Of a stretch of DNA of 64,000 nt, positions 25,550 through 33,369 are shown one piece after another. The stretch lies in the IMG/VR virus record IMGVR_UViG_3300044675_005584, positions 23,686 through 87,685 of that record, one strand, 5' to 3'. The translations under genes were made by a program, and so were the position numbers. The notes beneath the pieces are model-generated. The model saw only the letters and a list, made by a program, of their open reading frames with translations, searched no databases and was not told where the DNA came from. The DNA is from a virus. Position 1 is the first letter of the stretch. The number at the start of each line of letters is the position of its first letter.

Positions 25550-26655
25550 GCCAATACAAACAACTAAAAGAATTTTCAGTAGTCTACACCAATCGAAGTC
25601 TCAATCACATGAGCGACGAATTTGTGGATGTCATGCAAGATATCAGTCGACTGCTTAAAACTGTATACAACACTAGCAGTGCTGTGATAGTGCCAGGATC
25701 AGGAACATTTGGTATGGAGGCAGTGGCACGTCAGTTTGCCAATCAGGCTCGAGTCTTGATCATACGCAACGGATTTTTCAGCTATCGCTGGACAGAAATA
25801 TTTGACATGGCGGCAATTACCGACGATGTCACCGTGATGAACGGACAGGCCAGCAGTGATCAATACCAGGCACAATATTCACCTCCGCCAATACAAGATG
25901 TAGTTGATTGGATACAGACCAATAGACCTGCTGTGGTATTTGCACCACATGTGGAAACCAGTGCTGGTATCATTTTGCCCGATGACTATCTGGTCCAGAT
26001 TGGCCAGGCATGTAGAGCAGTTGATGCCTTGTTTGTGTTGGACTGTATTGCATCTGGAGCAGCCTGGGTAGACATGTCCGCCTGTGCAGTTGATGTGTTG
26101 ATTTCAGCACCGCAAAAAGGCTGGAGTAGCACGCCTTGTTGTGCCTTGGTAGCCATGAATGATCGTGCTAGAACTGTAATCGACAGCACAACCAGCAGTA
26201 CCTATAGCATGGATCTCAAAAAATGGCTCACTGTGATGGAAACCTACGAACAAGGTCGATTTATCTATCATACCACCATGGCCACAGATGGCTTGAAGGA
26301 ACTGCGTGATACCATGCTTGAAACTGAACAGTTGGGTTTTGATTTGCTTAAACAGCAACAGTACCAGCTGGGTCAACGCATACACGAACTGTTGCAATCG
26401 TATGGATATCCGCGAGTGGCCGAAGATGCATTCTGCTCCCCTGGTGTGATAGTGTGTTATACTACAGACAGTAACATACAAAACGCCACCAAGTTTCGTG
26501 AGCTGGGTTATCAAACTGCAGCAGGTGTACCACTCAAGGTAGGCGAGCGTACAGATTTCCAAACATTCCGTATTGGTCTGTTTGGCATAGACAAATGGAC
26601 AAACATCGATCACACGGTCGATAGCCTGAAACAGGCACTGGAACAATTAAAATAA
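25546..26655 (+). CDS. Class V aminotransferase (alanine-glyoxylate/serine-pyruvate type)
   Basis: This 369-aa protein is a fold-type I PLP enzyme of class V. The cofactor Lys is K191 in SAPQKGWSS, the Asp that pairs with the PLP ring nitrogen is D166 in LFVLDCIASGA, and PGSGTFGMEAV (about 50-60) binds the phosphate. Family members transfer amino groups among Ala, Ser, glyoxylate, pyruvate or phosphonates; the true substrate cannot be told. It is translationally coupled to the methyltransferase (ATGA). Confidence 0.82.
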   Translation: MSQYKQLKEFSVVYTNRSLNHMSDEFVDVMQDISRLLKTVYNTSSAVIVPGSGTFGMEAVARQFANQARVLIIRNGFFSYRWTEIFDMAAITDDVTVMNGQASSDQYQAQYSPPPIQDVVDWIQTNRPAVVFAPHVETSAGIILPDDYLVQIGQACRAVDALFVLDCIASGAAWVDMSACAVDVLISAPQKGWSSTPCCALVAMNDRARTVIDSTTSSTYSMDLKKWLTVMETYEQGRFIYHTTMATDGLKELRDTMLETEQLGFDLLKQQQYQLGQRIHELLQSYGYPRVAEDAFCSPGVIVCYTTDSNIQNATKFRELGYQTAAGVPLKVGERTDFQTFRIGLFGIDKWTNIDHTVDSLKQALEQLK

Positions 26656-26667
26656 GAAAGAAAAATC

Positions 26668-27768
26668 ATGAGCCAAGCACAATACAATTTAAAGACCCCT
26701 ACGAATTACACACAAAGAAAAATGTTCCTGGACCCTGCTGGTCCTGTGACCATACAGCGATTTGAAGAAGTCAAATACAACAAGATAGTCAAGTTTGAAC
26801 AAGAAGCCCGTGGATTTTTCTGGGTGCCTGAAGAAGTAAGTCTTACCAAGGATGCCAACGACTTCAAAGAAGCCACTGACACAGTGCGTCATATCTTCAC
26901 AAGCAATCTGCTAAGACAGACAGCTCTTGATAGTTTACAAGGACGTGGACCTACACAGGTGTTTACTCCTGTAGTGTCAATTCCTGAACTAGAATCGCTC
27001 ATGTTCAATTGGGGTTTCTTTGAAACCAATATCCATAGTAGAAGCTACAGTCATATCATACGCAACATCTACAATGTGCCTAAGGATGAATTTAATAGGA
27101 TACACGACATTGAGGAAATCGTAGGCATGGCAAGTAGTATTGGTCGCTATTATGATCGGCTACACATGATCAACTGCCGCAAAGAACTTGAAGAAGATTT
27201 TGATGAGTATGAACACATCAAGGCCATCTGGTTGGCACTCAATGCCAGCTACGGTCTTGAAGCATTTAGATTTATGGTGTCATTTGCTACAAGTTTAGCT
27301 ATGGTAGAGAATCGTATTTTCATTGGCAATGGCAACATTATCAGCCTGATTCTACAAGATGAAATCTTGCACAAGGATTGGACAGCCTGGATTATCAATC
27401 AAGTGGTCAAGGAAGATCCGCGTTTTGCCCAAGCTCGGATTGACTGTGAAGAAGAAGTGTATGAGATGTATGCTGATGTGATCCGCGAAGAAAAAGACTG
27501 GGCCACCTACCTGTTCAAGAAAGGACCTGTGATTGGACTCAATGCCAACATACTCAGAGACTTTGTGGACTTTACCGCAGTGGGTGCCCTGAAAGAAATT
27601 GGTATCAAGTATCGTGGTACTGCACCTCGTAGCACACCAGTTCCGTGGTTCATGAAACACGTGAACACCAGCAACAAACAGACAGCGTTACAAGAGTCAG
27701 AAAGCACCAACTATGTTATTGGTGTCATGTCAGATAGTCTTGACTACGACCAACTGCCTGCGTTATAA
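26668..27768 (+). CDS. nrdB: Ribonucleotide reductase class Ia, small subunit
   Basis: This 366-aa R2 subunit holds the di-iron centre and tyrosyl radical. The ligand region FETNIHSRSYSHIIRN carries the E-x2-H and the radical Tyr four residues later. HIFTSNLLRQTALDSLQGRGP holds the first Asp ligand, and LQDEILHKDW holds the later E-x2-H. The C-terminal peptide ends DYDQLPAL and should dock on NrdA. It follows the aminotransferase gene by 12 nt and precedes glutaredoxin. Confidence 0.95.
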   Translation: MSQAQYNLKTPTNYTQRKMFLDPAGPVTIQRFEEVKYNKIVKFEQEARGFFWVPEEVSLTKDANDFKEATDTVRHIFTSNLLRQTALDSLQGRGPTQVFTPVVSIPELESLMFNWGFFETNIHSRSYSHIIRNIYNVPKDEFNRIHDIEEIVGMASSIGRYYDRLHMINCRKELEEDFDEYEHIKAIWLALNASYGLEAFRFMVSFATSLAMVENRIFIGNGNIISLILQDEILHKDWTAWIINQVVKEDPRFAQARIDCEEEVYEMYADVIREEKDWATYLFKKGPVIGLNANILRDFVDFTAVGALKEIGIKYRGTAPRSTPVPWFMKHVNTSNKQTALQESESTNYVIGVMSDSLDYDQLPAL

Positions 27769-27787
27769 TTAAAAGAAGGAGAATTTT

Positions 27788-28009
27788 ATGAAAGCCATAG
27801 TTTGGAGCAAGTACCATTGCCCTTATTGTGATCAGGCCCGAGCATTACTGACACAACACGGTATTGAGTTTGAAGAACGCAAGATCGGAGATGGCTATAC
27901 CCGTGAAGATTTATTGGCTGCTGTGCCCACAGCAAGAACCGTGCCACAGATATTCTTGGATGATGTGTTAATCGGTGGATTTACAGAATTACGAGATCAT
28001 TTACAATAG
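27788..28009 (+). CDS. nrdC: Glutaredoxin
   Basis: This 73-aa protein has the dithiol site CPYC (11-14), the cis-Pro loop TVPQIF and the GGF glutathione-binding region. It should reduce the C-terminal Cys pair of NrdA, as T4 NrdC and bacterial Grx do. AAGGAG precedes the ATG. It is the last recognisable gene of the nucleotide-reduction cluster. Confidence 0.93.
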   Translation: MKAIVWSKYHCPYCDQARALLTQHGIEFEERKIGDGYTREDLLAAVPTARTVPQIFLDDVLIGGFTELRDHLQ

Positions 28010-28016
28010 GAACCCA

Positions 28017-28316
28017 ATGACAATAGAATTAGACCGAGTATACACAATCAAGATCGCCAACGGCGATGAAATAGTTGCTAAAATCACAGCAGAAGACGAT
28101 GCCACATATACTGCCCTTAAACCCTTGACAGTAGTGCCCAGCCAACAAGGTATACAGATGATCATAAGCCTGTTTACCGCAGATCCTGAGAAATCTATCA
28201 CTATAAATAAAGCACAAGTATCAATTATTGCTGCCAGTAGACTGGAAGTATGCGATAGTTATCTTGAAGCAACAACTGGTATCAAACCAGTTCGCAATAA
28301 AATTTTAATGGGCTAA
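28017..28316 (+). CDS. Conserved small phage protein (Sm-like fold possible)
   Basis: This 99-aa protein starts at the ATG 7 nt after the glutaredoxin stop. VYTIKIANGDEIVAKITAED followed by YTALKPLTVVP has the strand pattern and the NGDEIVAKI loop seen in Sm/LSm-like beta barrels, but the match is weak. A perfect late-type box lies inside its 3' half. Function is unknown. Confidence 0.65.
   Translation: MTIELDRVYTIKIANGDEIVAKITAEDDATYTALKPLTVVPSQQGIQMIISLFTADPEKSITINKAQVSIIAASRLEVCDSYLEATTGIKPVRNKILMG
28202..28209 (+). promoter_or_regulatory. T4-type late promoter, perfect TATAAATA
   Basis: A perfect TATAAATA lies inside the preceding gene, 110 nt upstream of the PAAR gene. It is well placed to drive the virion genes 28319-30537 late in infection. 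Confidence 0.6.
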
Positions 28317-28318
28317 AC

Positions 28319-28609
28319 GTGGGCAAGGCAGTTATGCGAGTAGGAGATCCAAACGCAGCAGGTGGAGTGATATTGCAGGGTGATTCCTCTGTGCTGGTAA
28401 ATGGTCGTGCGATAGCATTCACAAATAGTCCGGTAAGTCCCCATCCTCCATGTGGACGCAAGGGCGGACAAGCACATTGTTCGGCTCGCACATCCGGCAC
28501 TGGTTCACCCAATATCATGGTCAACGGCAAGCCAGTGTTGCTGGCAGACAGCACTGACACTTGCGGACACAAACGCTCAAGTGGATCAAACAATGTTTCA
28601 GCAGGATAA
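28319..28609 (+). CDS. PAAR-domain spike tip protein
   Basis: This 96-aa protein has PAAR-family repeats: VMRVGDPNAAGGVI, VLVNGRAIAFTNSPV, and later SPNIMVNGKPVLLADSTDTC, with His and Cys residues (PHPPC, AHC, CGH) able to bind the tip metal. PAAR proteins sharpen the central tail spike that pierces the host envelope. A GTG at 28319 is used here; an ATG at 28334 is possible. The two following genes are probably tail parts as well. Confidence 0.85.
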   Translation: MGKAVMRVGDPNAAGGVILQGDSSVLVNGRAIAFTNSPVSPHPPCGRKGGQAHCSARTSGTGSPNIMVNGKPVLLADSTDTCGHKRSSGSNNVSAG

Positions 28610-28612
28610 TTA

Positions 28613-29605
28613 ATGGCAGCTAGTTTTCTTACTGCACTTCAACTCAATGCCGGAGCTGGTCTGTTGCAAAATACAGGGCTTGCAGCCAACACTGACTTGA
28701 CCAACAATATCAACAGCTATAATGCACTGCCCTTGATTGCGCCGTACCTGATCACACTGGCCAACAGTGCCGCAGCCAATTTGTCCAATACCACTGTGGC
28801 CACGTTGAAAACCCTTGCATCTAATACCTGTCCGGCCTTGGCCGATTCGGTACCAGTTGGCTATGCTACACTGATTGTGACCAATACTCTTTTTACTGGC
28901 CTGCTCAGCACTACGGCTGCAACCTATATGGGCAATGGCGACCTGACTAAATTTGCACAGGCTCTGAGTCAGGCTCAAAGCTATGCTGACCAAACCAGTG
29001 TGTTTATCAATTCGGCCATCAACAGTCAAACTTATCTGGCCGATACCTTTACCGGCATGAATGACATGATAACTGGAGGTATCACCCAGGTCAGTTTGGC
29101 CACATCTGCATTGGGTACTGATTTGTCCAATCTTGGACGGCTAGTGAATTTGGCCTTGCTAGATGATTTTGGTAGTCCGCTTGGCCTGATACAGCAGATC
29201 TACACTGTGACTGGCGCTATACCCAGTGTTAGCATAGCCTTTATCAGTGCTGGAGTTCCTGTAGATGTTGTGTTGTCATTGAATAGACCAGCCATAAGTG
29301 TGACAGATGCAGTACAACGGCTAATGTACGAAGCAATGAGCGAAATTACTGGATCAGCCCTGCAACAAATTTTGAGCGTGATGCAAGTGAGCACACCTGG
29401 TATAAACACCATGGCTGACCTGTTGAATCCGTTACGGCTGTTTCCACTCAGTTATCAAACGCTGACTGTGCCTACCAAGTTTGGCAAGCGAGCAATTTAT
29501 CTTAATGCATCAGGAAGCGTGAATCAGAATCTTGCTACAGAATTACCCAACTATGTGATCAATGGTTCAAACACTGAGCTGGGCAATCAAGGAACCAACG
29601 CATGA
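28613..29605 (+). CDS. Probable virion structural protein
   Basis: This 330-aa protein is rich in Ala, Leu, Thr, Asn and Ser, with few charges, and has many short hydrophobic stretches but no clear signal peptide. It starts 3 nt after the PAAR gene and overlaps the next gene by 4 nt. Because of this position and its late-type promoter it is likely a baseplate or tail protein, but no family was recognised. Confidence 0.55.
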   Translation: MAASFLTALQLNAGAGLLQNTGLAANTDLTNNINSYNALPLIAPYLITLANSAAANLSNTTVATLKTLASNTCPALADSVPVGYATLIVTNTLFTGLLSTTAATYMGNGDLTKFAQALSQAQSYADQTSVFINSAINSQTYLADTFTGMNDMITGGITQVSLATSALGTDLSNLGRLVNLALLDDFGSPLGLIQQIYTVTGAIPSVSIAFISAGVPVDVVLSLNRPAISVTDAVQRLMYEAMSEITGSALQQILSVMQVSTPGINTMADLLNPLRLFPLSYQTLTVPTKFGKRAIYLNASGSVNQNLATELPNYVINGSNTELGNQGTNA

Positions 29606-30537
29606 TACCTTACAACCGACTGAGAGAAATTGTACCCAGCGATCAGGCTTTGGCTGCCAAGGCAGTCAGTGTGAGCCTACAACAGATTTCGGGCATATCA
29701 CTTCTGCGTCTGGCTGATCTAGCACAGGCAGTCACGCCACAAGAGACCACACGCAACTTGGCTGAGATCACTGCATTGACCACAGCAGTACCGGCCAGTG
29801 TGGCCAATTATTATACCACTACCCTGGCCACAGGTACAGGGCCAAATGGCACAATACTGGTGGTGGACATACTGGGCACAGCCGCAGGCTATGTCAGTGC
29901 CGGAGCCATGGCCAACACCATCAGTAACCTGGCCAGTGTCAATGTCACGGCCTTGACTTCAACCTATACAACCATGGCCAATGTGGTCAACGGTGTATAT
30001 GGAGATCCCACTGTGGGACCGGTAATTATTCCCAGTGGGCCTTACGCAAATACCTACACTGATGCAAACGAAGCATTTGCCAATGCCCTGATTCCGGGAG
30101 CGCAAAGTGAAATCACCACAGTCATATCCGGGTATCCCACCTACACTGCCAATCTCAATGCCAACTGGACAAATATGGCCAATCAATTGGTTCTGGAACA
30201 AACCACTCAGGCTTCAGCAGATATAATTTTTGCCAATCTAGTACCCAACAGCACCACGTCCATGTATGCATTTATTTTTGGATTGCCTGGTGCAGGACTA
30301 CAGACCGAAAATGGGGGACAGGTGCAAATGATTGAATCTGTAGCCGATACCAACACATTTACCGGCCAGGCCGTGATTGCCAGCCTACGTCAAGGAAAAA
30401 ATCAGCCATTTTTACAAGCTGTGGGTATCGAAACCAACAACGATGTTCCGTCGGATCCTGTTCCATTGCCACCAACTGCCAATTTAATACCCAGCACATA
30501 CACAGCCGCAGAAGCTGCTGCGCTGGTCGTCAGATAA
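29602..30537 (+). CDS. Probable virion structural protein
   Basis: This 311-aa protein is also rich in Ala, Thr, Asn and Val, with a composition like the preceding 330-aa protein, and is co-translated with it (ATGA overlap). It ends the PAAR gene group. A tail or baseplate role is inferred from context; no motif was recognised. Confidence 0.55.
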   Translation: MIPYNRLREIVPSDQALAAKAVSVSLQQISGISLLRLADLAQAVTPQETTRNLAEITALTTAVPASVANYYTTTLATGTGPNGTILVVDILGTAAGYVSAGAMANTISNLASVNVTALTSTYTTMANVVNGVYGDPTVGPVIIPSGPYANTYTDANEAFANALIPGAQSEITTVISGYPTYTANLNANWTNMANQLVLEQTTQASADIIFANLVPNSTTSMYAFIFGLPGAGLQTENGGQVQMIESVADTNTFTGQAVIASLRQGKNQPFLQAVGIETNNDVPSDPVPLPPTANLIPSTYTAAEAAALVVR

Positions 30538-30562
30538 TCCAGTTGTGCTGTCCTAGACAAGG

Positions 30563-30591
30563 TTGACCCAAAATTGATTTACAGCTATAAT
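30563..30591 (+). promoter_or_regulatory. Strong sigma70-type promoter, TTGACC family
   Basis: TTGACC (30563-30568), a 17-bp spacer and TATAAT (30586-30591) sit in the gap before the FG-GAP lipoprotein gene. It is a member of the family described at 251. Confidence 0.8.
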
Positions 30592-30621
30592 AGTCATTAT
30601 AGTTAAATTTTAGGAGTCTGT

Positions 30622-31995
30622 ATGTTTGGGAACACACACATAATCCATGCAGTTAGTCTGGCCTGCACCTTGATCTTGGTTGCGTGTGGGGCCGGTGGAG
30701 GTGGTCCCGGCACTCCTGGTGCCGCCAACAACGCAATTCCTACTGTTGTCCAGGCGGCCACTTTTCTTGGTACCAAGACATCTGCTGGATCATTTGCATA
30801 TTACCAAGATGGAAGTACAAGCAATCCAGTCAGTTATATGTACTCCCGGGATATTAACAATGATGGCGTAGACGAAGTTTTCTTTGTGGCATTTGAAACA
30901 CAACCCAACACACAGGCCAACTATAGTAATACTTCAATACATATTTTTGGTTGGGAAAACAGTGTTTTCAAAGAAATAACTTCTACCTGGCTTCCTGGAA
31001 CTAGCAATCAAGTGGAAGGAGTAGGAGATTTGGTATTTGGCGACTTCAACGGCGATGGCAAGATTGATGTGTTTTTGTCTGCGTACACAGACATGGACTT
31101 TGATACAAATGCCTATGCCCTCATGAACACTGGTAGTTCGTTCACTAGAGTATCGCTTGGTCTTGCGAGATGGCAACATGGAGTGGCATCAGCTGACGTC
31201 AATCGTGACGGATTTGACGATGTGATTGTTGCAGGTTACGCTAATTTTCCACAATACATGGGTTCTGCTACAGGACTTGTACAGTATTCTGGAATGATTG
31301 GTAGCTCGGGTGTTGCGGTAGGAGATTTCCTAGGTACTGGTACAGCACAGGCGGTATTTGTGGATGCTAGTTCTAACGGTGGAGCCGATTCTTTCATTTA
31401 TACCATGACCATAAACAATGTGGCTAAACAGATCACGTTTACAAAAACCGTGACCCTACCGGCTCCAAGACTGGTTGCAACCGAAGATAGTACCAATCGC
31501 AGTCATGACATCCGAGCAAGAGCCGTTGATTTTGATTCAGACGGACGTTTGGATATTGTGATTTTCAGTTACAAGTCAAACATGGTCAGAGGCTTGACCG
31601 AAACCGAATACAAGAGCGAAATACAATTCTTACGCAATATGGGCAATGGAGTATTTGTTGATGTAACAGACACAGTCAGATCTGGATATGACACCACTGG
31701 ATATCCCGGATACTATCCAGTGTTCCAAGATTTCAATGGCGATGGACGACTGGATTTGTTCCTGAGCCAACCTGATTATTTTCCAAGTAGAACTCACAAA
31801 TCAACTACTCTGTTGATACAACAGGCCAACGGCACATACAAAGATACTGGCAAGAGTGATTTTGCTAATGCTGTGGGGTATGGTGGGCAAGGATTGTTGG
31901 CAAAAGGTCCAGCAGGGAAGACCTATTTGGTCACAGAATCAGCTTGGGCTAGGACCAGTTTCACCACAGTTTATATACAACCAGTTAATTTTTAA
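30622..31995 (+). CDS. Surface lipoprotein with FG-GAP/VCBS calcium-binding repeats
   Basis: This 457-aa protein has a lipoprotein signal peptide ending in LILVAC with lipid-bearing C22, followed by a Gly-rich linker. At least five DxDxDG-type calcium loops follow (DINNDGVDE, DFNGDGKID, DVNRDGFDD, DFDSDGRLD, DFNGDGRLD), as in FG-GAP/VCBS beta-propellers. The product should be anchored to a membrane of the infected cell. It has its own strong promoter and TAGGAG site, so it is probably made early and at high level. It might mask receptors or alter adhesion; that is inference. Confidence 0.85.
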   Translation: MFGNTHIIHAVSLACTLILVACGAGGGGPGTPGAANNAIPTVVQAATFLGTKTSAGSFAYYQDGSTSNPVSYMYSRDINNDGVDEVFFVAFETQPNTQANYSNTSIHIFGWENSVFKEITSTWLPGTSNQVEGVGDLVFGDFNGDGKIDVFLSAYTDMDFDTNAYALMNTGSSFTRVSLGLARWQHGVASADVNRDGFDDVIVAGYANFPQYMGSATGLVQYSGMIGSSGVAVGDFLGTGTAQAVFVDASSNGGADSFIYTMTINNVAKQITFTKTVTLPAPRLVATEDSTNRSHDIRARAVDFDSDGRLDIVIFSYKSNMVRGLTETEYKSEIQFLRNMGNGVFVDVTDTVRSGYDTTGYPGYYPVFQDFNGDGRLDLFLSQPDYFPSRTHKSTTLLIQQANGTYKDTGKSDFANAVGYGGQGLLAKGPAGKTYLVTESAWARTSFTTVYIQPVNF

Positions 31996-31996
31996 C

Positions 31997-32014
31997 TGTT
32001 GTTTAAAAACAACA
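31997..32014 (+). repeat. Inverted repeat and AAAAACAACAC direct repeats
   Basis: TGTTGTTT (31997-32004) pairs with AAACAACA (32007-32014) right after the lipoprotein stop. The 11-mer AAAAACAACAC occurs here (32005) and again at 32029, just before the next promoter. It may act as a weak terminator or as a protein site. Confidence 0.4.
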
Positions 32015-32051
32015 CTTGATTGTGGCGTAAAAACAACACCTAAAACACCGG

Positions 32052-32080
32052 TTGACCAAAAACACCATTTCGGCTATAAT
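32052..32080 (+). promoter_or_regulatory. Strong sigma70-type promoter, TTGACC family
   Basis: TTGACC (32052-32057), a 17-bp spacer and TATAAT (32075-32080) drive the 103-aa gene. From the -10 box onwards 23 nt are identical to the promoter at 365. Confidence 0.8.
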
Positions 32081-32110
32081 AGTAGTATAGTAACTAATAA
32101 GGAGCCGAAT

Positions 32111-32422
32111 ATGTCAGTAATAGAATTCTACAAACAGCATGCCAAAAGGATCAGTCTCGAGGACGCAGTTGCCTGGATTGAGGCGTCACGTAGGGCCTAC
32201 AACAAGGGTTCAGGAGAACGAGTTACCTTTGCAGGAATGTTGGCTATCATCGACGAGGATCAAGGGGCCACCGGTCCCAACGATTGGGCCGCGGCATTGG
32301 CTGTACACAAACACCTGGACCGCGAACTAAAGACACAGCGTAAATTGTTGTTGCAAAATTTGCAACAAGGAGCCAATTCTGTGAAGGTTGCCAAACTTAT
32401 AAAAGAAGATGATTGGGAATAA
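32111..32422 (+). CDS. Small hypothetical protein under strong promoter
   Basis: This 103-aa soluble helical protein begins MSVIEFYKQHAKRISLEDAV and ends acidic (KEDDWE). A perfect AAGGAG precedes the ATG, and the gene is a single unit between two TTGACC-family promoters. This suggests a strongly expressed early protein, perhaps for host takeover. No family was recognised. Confidence 0.7.
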   Translation: MSVIEFYKQHAKRISLEDAVAWIEASRRAYNKGSGERVTFAGMLAIIDEDQGATGPNDWAAALAVHKHLDRELKTQRKLLLQNLQQGANSVKVAKLIKEDDWE

Positions 32423-32426
32423 GTGG

Positions 32427-32455
32427 TTGACCCGAAATGGGTCAACTGTTATAAT
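32427..32455 (+). promoter_or_regulatory. TTGACC-family promoter overlapped by an inverted repeat
   Basis: TTGACC (32427-32432), a 17-bp spacer and TATAAT (32450-32455). Here the -35 box is one arm of an inverted repeat (TTGACCC, 5 nt, GGGTCAA at 32439-32445), which could be an operator. Confidence 0.75.
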
Positions 32456-32484
32456 ATATGTATAGTAAATAAAAAGGAATTGAA

Positions 32485-32589
32485 ATGTTTAGAAATATAA
32501 ATGATATAGTGTTTACAGTATTTGCAGTATTGGCCGGAATCACAGTTGGTCTTACTATTGCAGAATTAATTACTGGAGTTTGTCGATAA
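32485..32589 (+). CDS. 34-aa single-span membrane peptide
   Basis: This short gene encodes one hydrophobic helix (VFTVFAVLAGITVGLTIAEL) with a short charged N-terminus. AAAAGGA sits 7-8 nt before the ATG and a strong TTGACC-family promoter lies just upstream. These signals make it credible in spite of its size. It might modulate a host membrane protein or the membrane potential; function is unknown. Confidence 0.6.
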   Translation: MFRNINDIVFTVFAVLAGITVGLTIAELITGVCR

Positions 32590-32723
32590 TATCCAGGCTG
32601 TAATGGGGCCAGTGCGGTCCTTGGAGAGCCTTGATACTCCAAAATAAAATGCGAGTTAATTTTTGCTGGTGGTTGCAACTTTAAAAACTAAAACCAGCAC
32701 TTATACAACAACCAGGAGTGGCA
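32590..32723. other. Short non-coding interval
   Basis: This 134-nt stretch has no convincing gene. It contains an inverted repeat GCTGGT (32665-32670) with ACCAGC (32693-32698), and AGGAG at 32714 belonging to the next gene. A 14-codon open frame at 32602 has no ribosome site and was not called. Confidence 0.4.
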
Positions 32724-32912
32724 ATGGAAAATGAACCGTTTAAAAAATATAATCTAATACGCCAAACAATCAGCCGTGACCAGATTGTGGATTTTGTAAA
32801 TGAATTACATCGGGTGCAACATGACATGATTGAAATGTTGGTCGCCAGTAAAGAACGTCAAGGCTTTCCAGAAGCTGTGACATTGATCAAACACATACAA
32901 GGATTAAAATAA
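32724..32912 (+). CDS. Small hypothetical helical protein
   Basis: The ATG at 32724 follows AGGAG (32714-32718) and gives a 62-aa protein, mostly charged helices (SRDQIVDFVNELHRVQHDMIEML). The stop overlaps the next ATG by one base (TAATG), so it is coupled to the MGLDMYAY protein. Function is unknown. Confidence 0.65.
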   Translation: MENEPFKKYNLIRQTISRDQIVDFVNELHRVQHDMIEMLVASKERQGFPEAVTLIKHIQGLK

Positions 32913-33364
32913 TGGGATTAGACATGTATGCTTATACCGCGGGTCGCAACGGACAATACAGCGACTGGTGGGCGGATGCTGAACTGGATGAACACAAAAA
33001 GCAGTTTGTCAATCCCAAAATAACCAAGCCTGTGGAAATAGCCTACTGGCGTAAGCATCCAAACCTACATGGATGGATGGAACAGTTATGGCGCGATCGG
33101 CAATACCAAACCCAGCCCGCTGACGCCATGGAAGTAGTAGACCCAGAGTCGGATACGTTTAACAACGTAGAACTTGAACTCACACGAGAAGACATCGACC
33201 AACTGGAACAATGTATACTTGAAAATCAGTTACCAGTTACCCGTGGATTCTTCTTTGGAGATGACAGTGGCGACTACTACCGCGAACAAGATTTACGATT
33301 TATTACCGAAGCCCGTGCAAACCTGTTTCTAGGTCTGCGTGTATTTTACAACTCCAGCTGGTAG
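32912..33364 (+). CDS. Conserved MGLDMYAY-family phage protein
   Basis: This 150-aa protein has the opening MGLDMYAY and the motif EIAYWRKHPNLHGWMEQL, typical of a very widespread phage family that is sometimes labelled phosphoglycerate kinase without support. The GFFFGDDSGDYY segment and the C-terminal VFYNSSW are also family hallmarks. The biochemical role is not known. It lies just upstream of DNA ligase. Confidence 0.8.
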   Translation: MGLDMYAYTAGRNGQYSDWWADAELDEHKKQFVNPKITKPVEIAYWRKHPNLHGWMEQLWRDRQYQTQPADAMEVVDPESDTFNNVELELTREDIDQLEQCILENQLPVTRGFFFGDDSGDYYREQDLRFITEARANLFLGLRVFYNSSW

Positions 33365-33369
33365 TAAAT

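Noticed and set aside
32912-33364. Phosphoglycerate kinase
   Set aside because: The MGLDMYAY family is sometimes labelled so, but the protein has none of the kinase domains and is far too short.
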